Below are positions 57,508 through 64,000 of a stretch of DNA of 64,000 bases, piece after piece. Origin of the DNA: Takakia lepidozioides (lineage: Eukaryota > Streptophyta > Takakiopsida > Takakiales > Takakiaceae); assembly GCA_030704615.1 (NCBI GenBank), contig CM060732.1, positions 74,629,053-74,693,052 on the forward strand. Direction: 5' to 3'. The position numbers and the translations under genes are program-made. Under the pieces are notes generated by a model, which saw only the letters and a list, made by a program, of their open reading frames with translations, did no database searches and had not been told where the DNA came from. Position 1 is the first letter of the stretch. Each line of letters opens with the position of its first letter.

Positions 57508-60302
57508 TCATTGCAAACTTCTCAGATCTGAGCTAGAAGGCATTGGCGATCTGCCATACAGTGATTGGTATACGCGTCTTGTTCGAAGCGTTAGAACTAC
57601 GCTCAAGACAACCCCCACTCCACAAAAGCATGCCATGATGATAAAAATCAGACGAAAACAGTGAGCACCCACACACTCGGGAGTCTCTGAGAACAACCCT
57701 CCTATGCCACTCATGAAGTTGAATATTCTGGCAGCAGATGTTGCATCCTTCTTGGCTTCTAGGTCATAGAGGAAACCAGCAATGAGTCCGGAAAACAACA
57801 AGGAACCCAAAGGGTTTCCGATCGTCAGAAAATTGTAGATCATGCCAAAGTGCCGCAATCCAAACAGCTCCGATGCTGTTGGCACCATGATGGAGAAGTG
57901 GAAGCCATAGCAAAGCCCCAAGAGTAACGATCCCACATACAAAGAACCTGGCAGTGCTGATGCAAAGAGCAGATGAGCAAAGATCATAAACACCTGAGCA
58001 GCTGCCATCCACACGGTTCTAGGAATAGCATCTGACCTGCAAGGGGACACACATATCAGTAGGCAATTAAAATGGTGTTTGCACTCACTGGACAAACTCT
58101 CGTGTGTATGTGCATGTGTAAGAAAGAGAGAAATTCATGAATTGATAGATGCATGTTCGCACACAAGCAGTTTGGGCTGAGAGGGAGGAGTGGGCTAAGG
58201 GAGGAAATGCACACCTGATATAATATTCAGACAATGACCCTCCTCCAAGACGTCCAAGGAAGTTTGCAATGCTGATCAAAGAGACAAAGATGTTCACGTT
58301 GGAGTATCCTTGTGCTTCACCAATCTGTCCCAGGTTGTTAAGAGCTGTCACGCCTGTTCCCACCCCACAGAAGAAAGTGAAGAAGAGGAGCCAAAAGTCT
58401 GCTTTCACTAAAGCCTCCCCAAGTGTAAAATCTTCACCCCGTCTAGGTCCCCTCCTGCGCCGGACAGCTCCCTCACCCACAACCAGAAGGATGCCCGGAT
58501 CATATTCTGCTTCACTTTCTGGCAATTGGGGAGTTTGTGGTGGCTGGGCTTGACCACTGTTTCTCACACTTACCATCCTAGCCTTCTCCACAGGATATAG
58601 CACTGGTTTGCCCTTTCCTTCTACATCCTCACCATGTTTTTGTTGCATTAACCTTGGCATATCAGGTGTACGACCCTTCCTTTCTGATTGCTGATCCACG
58701 TTGAGATTCAAGGCAGGACCGGATACTTCTTCCTCTCCCTTGCCTCCTGCATTCAAAAGAGGCTCCCGAGATGTAGTTGATTCCGATACAACCAGAGCCT
58801 CCCCTTGCGAATCCATGTTATCTCCAGAACAATCATCCATCAGACACTTCACAGGAACAGACAGAGGGGCCGAAATAAAACCCACCATCACCGCTGTTAA
58901 AATCTCGGCGGTGCGAGGGTTTATATTGAAAAGGTCTTCCGCCAAAGTGGTGGCAAGGAGGTAGACAGCAAGTGCAATACAAATAATATGGATGAACACG
59001 AACTTGTCATGCTCTTCCGGATCCTTTGTCTGTGTTGCTGATGGAACAGGCCGGACAAATAGCATAGCTGACATGCACACTAGGGTAGGCCCGAGGGCCA
59101 GAAAAAGCAACAACCAAGTTGCATTGTTATCTAACAATGCAGTGAATACTTGGGTGAAAATGGCTGCGCTCAAACCCACAAAGCCCTTCAGAATGCCCAC
59201 CACAGTACCCCGGCTATGAGGAAAGTTGCGCATGCAGGTGACCAGCACCGCTGTATTGAACCACGTTGCACTGTTGCCACCGATATACAGGAGCGCACAC
59301 ATCTGAGACAGCCCTCAAAATCAACCAACTTATAAGGCCTCAAATCCCAAACGCAATGTCACCACTGCAGTCATGCAGAGGCCAGGTCAATATGAAGCAG
59401 CTCGCTGTAGCTGCAATGCAGACAACAAATGCTACCATACAATGCTAACCACTCTGGTCTAGCCCAATCAATTAAACGAGACTAGGCAGCTCTTGACTGC
59501 TGAAGGGTCCTAGGAGTCGCCGGGCTGTATCCTACTCACACAGGTCCTTGGAACTGGTGAGTATAAACCATTTATTACATGTATGCACAATCAATCACAT
59601 TCGAAGGCAACTTCGAAGAATATCTTCACTTGTGCCTACCTCAGGCCTCTAAACTTACTTTCTCCCACCTTAACACTGCAGAGGATCTGCTAACACATTA
59701 CAGCAGCCCACTATCAACCCATGTTTGGTCTTGCAGCTGGATGGTTTCCCCCAGAGGAGGTCCGAGCCTGAATTGTGATCAATCGGTCATCTAGCATATA
59801 AAACACATCAGCTGCAACTTTATTAATCTTGTACAACGTATGCATCACGATCCCTTTCTGTCTGTAGCTTTTTACAGCCTGAGTGTGCTCCCCTTTCTGA
59901 TCACGTCTCAACATGCACGGAGACGTCTCATACCAACAACTATGATATACATCTCTTCATCAGGATACCCACCTGCCAGTAAGATAAGGCGCCTATCTGC
60001 TTGCTCACGACCAGCCAGATCATACCATATCCAAAAAATCCCATGAGCGCACCAATGCTAAGAATGGCCCATGGCGGCAGCACATTGCACAGAAGGCCCG
60101 CCATCAAACCCACATTCTCGCCCATATCCTTAGCCACCCCCAAGTTGTTGACCTGCAGCTGGTTGTAGTGCAAGACCGACTTCAACGTGGGCGAATAAAA
60201 AGCGAAGGTGTAGGCATTTCCCGCCAAAGCCTGCACCCATATTGCTGCTGCTAATCCCAACCACTTACTGGCCCTCACTGAACAAGTTCTTCGCCTCTCC
60301 AT
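57508..60302 (-). CDS. Nodulin-like MFS transporter (NFD4-like), three exons
   Basis: complement(join(57508..58036, 58215..59302, 59973..60302)), 648 residues, all junctions GT-AG and in phase. Exon 1: KWLGLAAAIWVQALAGNAYT and FAFYSPTLKSVLHYNQLQVN with LGVAKDMGENVGLMAGLL. Exon 2: GGNSATWFNTAVLVTCMRNF, RGTVVGILKGFVGLSAAIFT, a long polar loop (about residues 280-420), then a second membrane half with GVGTGVTALNNLGQIGEAQG and NFLGRLGGGSLSEYYIR. Exon 3: more membrane spans with YGFHFSIMVPTASELFGLRH. This is the plant nodulin-like/MFS_1 family, with about 12 membrane spans. Substrates in the family are poorly known. No breaks are seen. Intron 1 is 670 bp, intron 2 is 178 bp. Confidence 0.92.
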
Positions 60303-62870
60303 TCACCTTCGCTTATGAACCGCCCCCCTCCCCCCTCTCTCTCCAGGACGCTCTCAAGCTTTATTCGGGACCATATAATCGCTCACAAAGTTTTCAAGCC
60401 ATCTCTCTCTCCCTCCGCCTCCAATGATGTACATCAGCGGCCCATTGGAGGGGGACGCTGCAGCAGCAACAACCATCAACCACTCCCTGTAACGAGATCG
60501 TCGACGACCACTGCAAGGCAATTCGGAACGAGTCTACTACCTGGGCTCCAAAATCACAACCGAGTAATTTATTCCCTGGAAATAAGTACCTAACGTCAAA
60601 GCCAACGATTGCAGGGATCGGTCACTGCGTACATTCTCATCACCCATGAAATCCGTAACGCATAAGTTGAACGTCAATCACCAACCGTCCAGTCTTCTCC
60701 TTCTCCCACACCTCCACTTTCCCAGTACACCCCCTCCAGTTGCTCCCCCTGCAGCTTGATCTGTCTACGACTTTTTCTACTGGAATTAGCGTAACATACG
60801 GAGAAGAGCAGCAGACGGGAAGAGAGCTACTCCAGCAGCGGCGTTGATGGAGGAGCAGGTGGCTCCTGTTTTGGAGATCCGACCACGTCGGCCCCATGTG
60901 GCCCATGCGCTGCTAGCGCCCTTTGACTGGTACAACCCGCCACCCACTTGACTTGTAATTCCATACACCACGTTGCCCTAACCGCCAATTTGTAAAAAGA
61001 AAGTGCCATGCTCCCTCTGTCGGTCTTTGCGGCTGTTTGTTTGTGAAGTATCTCCTTCCTCCTGGCAAGTTACAATTACAGTATGTGCACGAGTACAGAA
61101 AAGGGCCTTTCCACCACTGTCCTGGTATCTAAGAAATTATCTTTGAAGAGTGATGAGCTTGAGATTAGAAGAGAGGAAGTGATGTAGCGACGAAGAAAGA
61201 AGCCCATGCATCCTGCAGCCACTCGTCACATGGTGTTAGTTTCTAGCTTAATATCGGTTGTAATGTATCCAATTGCTTCTGCTGGGGACGTTCATGCATT
61301 GAATGAAAGAGAAGACAAGCTCTTGCCTCCATGCATACAAGTCATGGTGTTACAGCCATTCTTAATCGAATCTTTTCAAATTCAAGAGTTAGAGGGATCC
61401 TGAGGAACATACCATGCTGTATAAAACTAGCTACACTTTGGTACTGTTGTACTTTAATACTTTAGTACTGCAGCGCTGTGAGCAGCTTCCTCCACTAATG
61501 TTGGCACGACTCACCACGAGCATCGATTGACGAAGTTGCAATCTCGCCTCAAAACAAAGGGGTTCCTAACCCTCAGGTGGGTTTTCCTACGTGTATTCTG
61601 CTTCCTCCGACACATTTGGTCAGAGGCTTACCATTTGGCTTGATGTTGGAGTTTGAAATTCCATGCCCGTCTTCAGTGCTGTTCTTCGATATCACTGTTT
61701 GTGACTCTGAAATGTAGATGCGCATCTAGATACGTTATCTGACATCCGATCTCTGATGTACTGCTATATGGGTGAAGGCCTGAGCTGCCTGTTGCTTTTC
61801 ACAAACTAGGGTTGGCAGCCAGGGAACCTGCTACAAATTTCGCCCACAAACTATCACAAAGTGGTGACAAAATCTACAGGACAATGTGGTCGGAGGGAAA
61901 GTTAGGCGTCTACTTATGATAGTGTGGGTCCCATTTACCTCTGGTCGCACTGCCAATCATACTGAGCAGAATGTAGCTCTAACAGATATGGCTGTGATTG
62001 CCCTCATGATGGAAGGGGGTGAAGAGACGAATGTTTGCTGCTCTGGGGCCTGTGGTGATAAACCTGGTAGGCCTACCGAACCGAAAGAGACACTCTGGCT
62101 TGTGTGGAAAAAAGGCAAAAATGGTCACGTCTGGTTGACAAAGCTCAAATTTGCATTAGCCTTTGTGGTGTTGAAAGGTCATAAATGTGCCTTCTTCTTT
62201 GTGACCTGATATGTTGGCAACACGCAAACTATGAGTAGATTTGAGTCTTGAACAAGAAAATTCAGGAAGGATTCCAACCTCAGCAGGCATGAAGTTTGCC
62301 AAGCAACCCTTGCTTCAGCCAAAACAATCCTTGGCTATCTGCTGAGAGGCAATCAAACAGACTTGTGTGATGGCACCTCTCTTTCCTCTGTTCATCTTCT
62401 TCAGGTTTAAGTTAGCGACCATTCCAAAACGCAATGCCCCTCGTAAGATTAAGTTTTCAGAATTTGCTGCCCTTCATTGCAGGCCTGAATTCCGGGGACT
62501 AACATTACATCATCTCTCTCTGCTCTTCTCTCCATGAGGCTACAAGGATGTGGCAATCCAAGTCTGATGGTGCCTTATTTCTGGCTGATTGCACTCACAA
62601 CCACTGGACATGCCCACATCCCACGGGATCAGAACAAGAATTGCATCTCCTTCTCTTCCCGTTTCTCAGCATCCAAGCTTGAAATACACCACTTGAAGTT
62701 GAGGCCAGCACTGCCCAGTTGCAGGTTAAAGGAAACGATCGATGGACTCCTCTTGAAGCAGGAGTAAATGATGGTGTCTCTTACCGAAGGATTACTGCCT
62801 TCAGTTTGGACGTTGGACATCTTATATCGTACACAAGCCATGTCGTTCTCATCATGCATATCACAACGTG
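60303..62870. other. Intergenic region, no gene recognised
   Basis: It begins with a pyrimidine-rich stretch (CTCTCTCC runs at 60,325-60,420) likely to be the nodulin-like gene's 5' UTR or promoter. Short open frames at 60,640-61,000, 61,206-61,403, 61,886-62,209 and 62,534-62,767 show no known domain. A poorly conserved gene could be missed here. 62,600-62,870 may be the 3' untranslated region of the minus-strand membrane-protein gene. Confidence 0.35.
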
Positions 62871-62874
62871 ATCT

Positions 62875-63675
62875 TCACCAATATTGCCGTTGCCCTGTTG
62901 CCAAAACCCAGCAGCAGACTGTCAGGTTGGATACAGCGTGTGCCAAAACACCATCAAGAAACAAGCCCCGCCTGCCCATCATCCACTGAAAGAGAAGCCC
63001 TGAGATGGCATAGCTGCGCCACTCCTTGCCATTATAGATTGCATAGGCTCCATTCGAAGCAAGCCATGCCAACCAGCTCCAACTCCGGAAGGGAACAGCC
63101 GTAAAACTTGGATACTGATTCCTCTGCAGAAGGTGTACCATGTAGCGATACATCCATGAATGGTAAACTAGCTCTTCCTCAACGGGCACCGCAAGAGAGG
63201 CTCCCACCACCCGAACTGCATCCCACAACTGAGCTGTTGTGGCTGATGGAAAATCGAGTTTGGGTTGCCAGAGTGTCCTCATTGCTTCGTCCTGATTCTC
63301 GTTTAGATATACAGTAACAACGCCACTTAGCAAACCAACAATCACCCCTTCCAGCGTCACTAGGCCGACTGCGTACCTATGATGGAGTTCTGGCAAATAA
63401 CGGTGAAGAAAAAGAACCCACAGAAATGTGGAGCTGTAACGCAGCAATTTGATTTTGTACCTCGCCCTCCTCATCGCAGGGGCGCGCATGAGGTCAAATG
63501 TGAGGAGCTCATGCTCGAATTTTCTAGCAGCCTCAGATTCCTTTTTGCGCGCTTGGATTCTTTCGCGAGCTTCCGCTTTTGCAGTCCACAGAGAGCGGTA
63601 GTGTAACACGTTTGCGCAGACGATGGTCAGTACCCATGGCGTTACGCGCAGCAGCACCTGAACCCACATCAGCAT
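62875..63675 (-). CDS. CPBP (CAAX prenyl protease-related) membrane protein
   Basis: 266 residues, single exon, first in-frame ATG at 63,675. A membrane span at 7-24 is followed by a charged helix at 33-60 rich in Arg/Lys/Glu. Further spans lie at about 83-95, 104-123, 153-165, 198-214, 221-233 and 240-260. The core has VPVEEELVYHSWMYRY (residues 163-178) and DGVLAHAVSNL (241-251), matching the EExxxR and HxxxN motifs of the CPBP/Abi intramembrane protease family, nearest to the CAAX prenyl protease-related subgroup. The Arg of EExxxR is His here. The middle His motif seems to be replaced by Tyr (NGAYAIYNG). It may be inactive or have altered activity. The first exon of a longer gene cannot be excluded. 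Confidence 0.75.
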   Translation of the reverse strand: MLMWVQVLLRVTPWVLTIVCANVLHYRSLWTAKAEARERIQARKKESEAARKFEHELLTFDLMRAPAMRRARYKIKLLRYSSTFLWVLFLHRYLPELHHRYAVGLVTLEGVIVGLLSGVVTVYLNENQDEAMRTLWQPKLDFPSATTAQLWDAVRVVGASLAVPVEEELVYHSWMYRYMVHLLQRNQYPSFTAVPFRSWSWLAWLASNGAYAIYNGKEWRSYAISGLLFQWMMGRRGLFLDGVLAHAVSNLTVCCWVLATGQRQYW

Positions 63676-63702
63676 TTGGAATGCGCCAGAGAATATGCCT
63701 CG

Positions 63703-63703
63703 T

Positions 63704-63744
<41 letters not shown>

Positions 63745-63917
63745 AGCTCTGTTCTCTCAAACCTGCTTTCTGTGATAAATCCCCGCCTCAATTTCTCTGA
63801 CCAACACAGTCATTGTGTGAATTTCAATGAGAGCGTCTGATTTTGTTCTGTCTCGGTCGAACTTCACTACAGTTTTTCCAACTGCATCACCTCTCTCTCT
63901 CTCTCTCTCTCTCTCTG
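63703..63917. repeat. Two (TC)n microsatellites
   Basis: Runs of TC at about 63,703-63,740 and 63,889-63,916, just upstream of the membrane-protein gene. Pyrimidine tracts of this type are common in plant 5' UTRs. Confidence 0.85.
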
Positions 63918-64000
63918 TGCCCGACAGATAGATACACACGGATTTTCCACCATAAGGAAGAGTTCAAACTGGCCCGTCTACGAACTGAGCTTCAACAGTA

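Noticed and set aside
58269-59448. Plus-strand ORFs over the nodulin-like gene
   Set aside because: Antisense shadows of the long exon 2; no domains.

Overview
The window is land-plant nuclear DNA. It has spliced genes with GT-AG introns, a plastid-type RimM domain fused to a nucleotide-sugar pyrophosphorylase domain, a purine permease, a nodulin-like MFS transporter, PLS-type pentatricopeptide (PPR) fragments, chromodomain Ty3/gypsy and Ty1/copia retroelements with a tRNA-Met-type primer site, and CACTA, PIF/Harbinger, pogo-like, hAT-like and LINE elements. The PPR style and dense nested repeats would suit a seed-free plant (fern or lycophyte), but this is inference and the species is not identified.

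Layout. 1-7.4 kb: minus-strand multi-exon RimM/UAP fusion gene, C-terminus running off the left edge, with LINE fragments in two introns. 7.5-12.1 kb: decayed copia element split by a 1,157-bp non-autonomous CACTA-type element, then a minus-strand LINE endonuclease relic. 12.1-35.9 kb: a nest. The outer layer looks like a CACTA element (TIRs at 12,123 and 35,948) carrying PPR gene pieces. A chromodomain gypsy element sits in the PPR piece, and a 12,058-bp CACTA element with AAA target duplications (20,223-32,280) sits in the gypsy integrase. That inner CACTA carries a tnp2-type transposase, a second-gene transposase and an FCP1/NIF phosphatase-like domain. 36-45.4 kb: transposon graveyard with a pogo-like DDE transposase, LINE tails, a PIF/Harbinger transposase and a 626-bp hAT-like element with long terminal inverted repeats. 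45.5-47.5 kb: intact two-exon purine permease. 48.3-57.4 kb: a LINE with ORF1 and ORF2, split by a copia element whose 3' part is inverted. 57.5-60.3 kb: intact three-exon nodulin-like MFS transporter on the minus strand. 62.9-63.7 kb: minus-strand CAAX-protease-related membrane protein.

Four loci look like working host genes: RimM/UAP, purine permease, nodulin-like MFS and the CPBP-type protein. They have open exons and, where spliced, phase-matched junctions. They share no obvious pathway. Most of the remaining annotated sequence is mobile DNA in layers, and three insertions (CACTA-1, CACTA-3 and copia-B) can be placed to the base by target-site duplications, with the host reading frame rejoining across the site. 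Long stretches at 39.3-42.3 kb and 60.3-62.9 kb remain unexplained.
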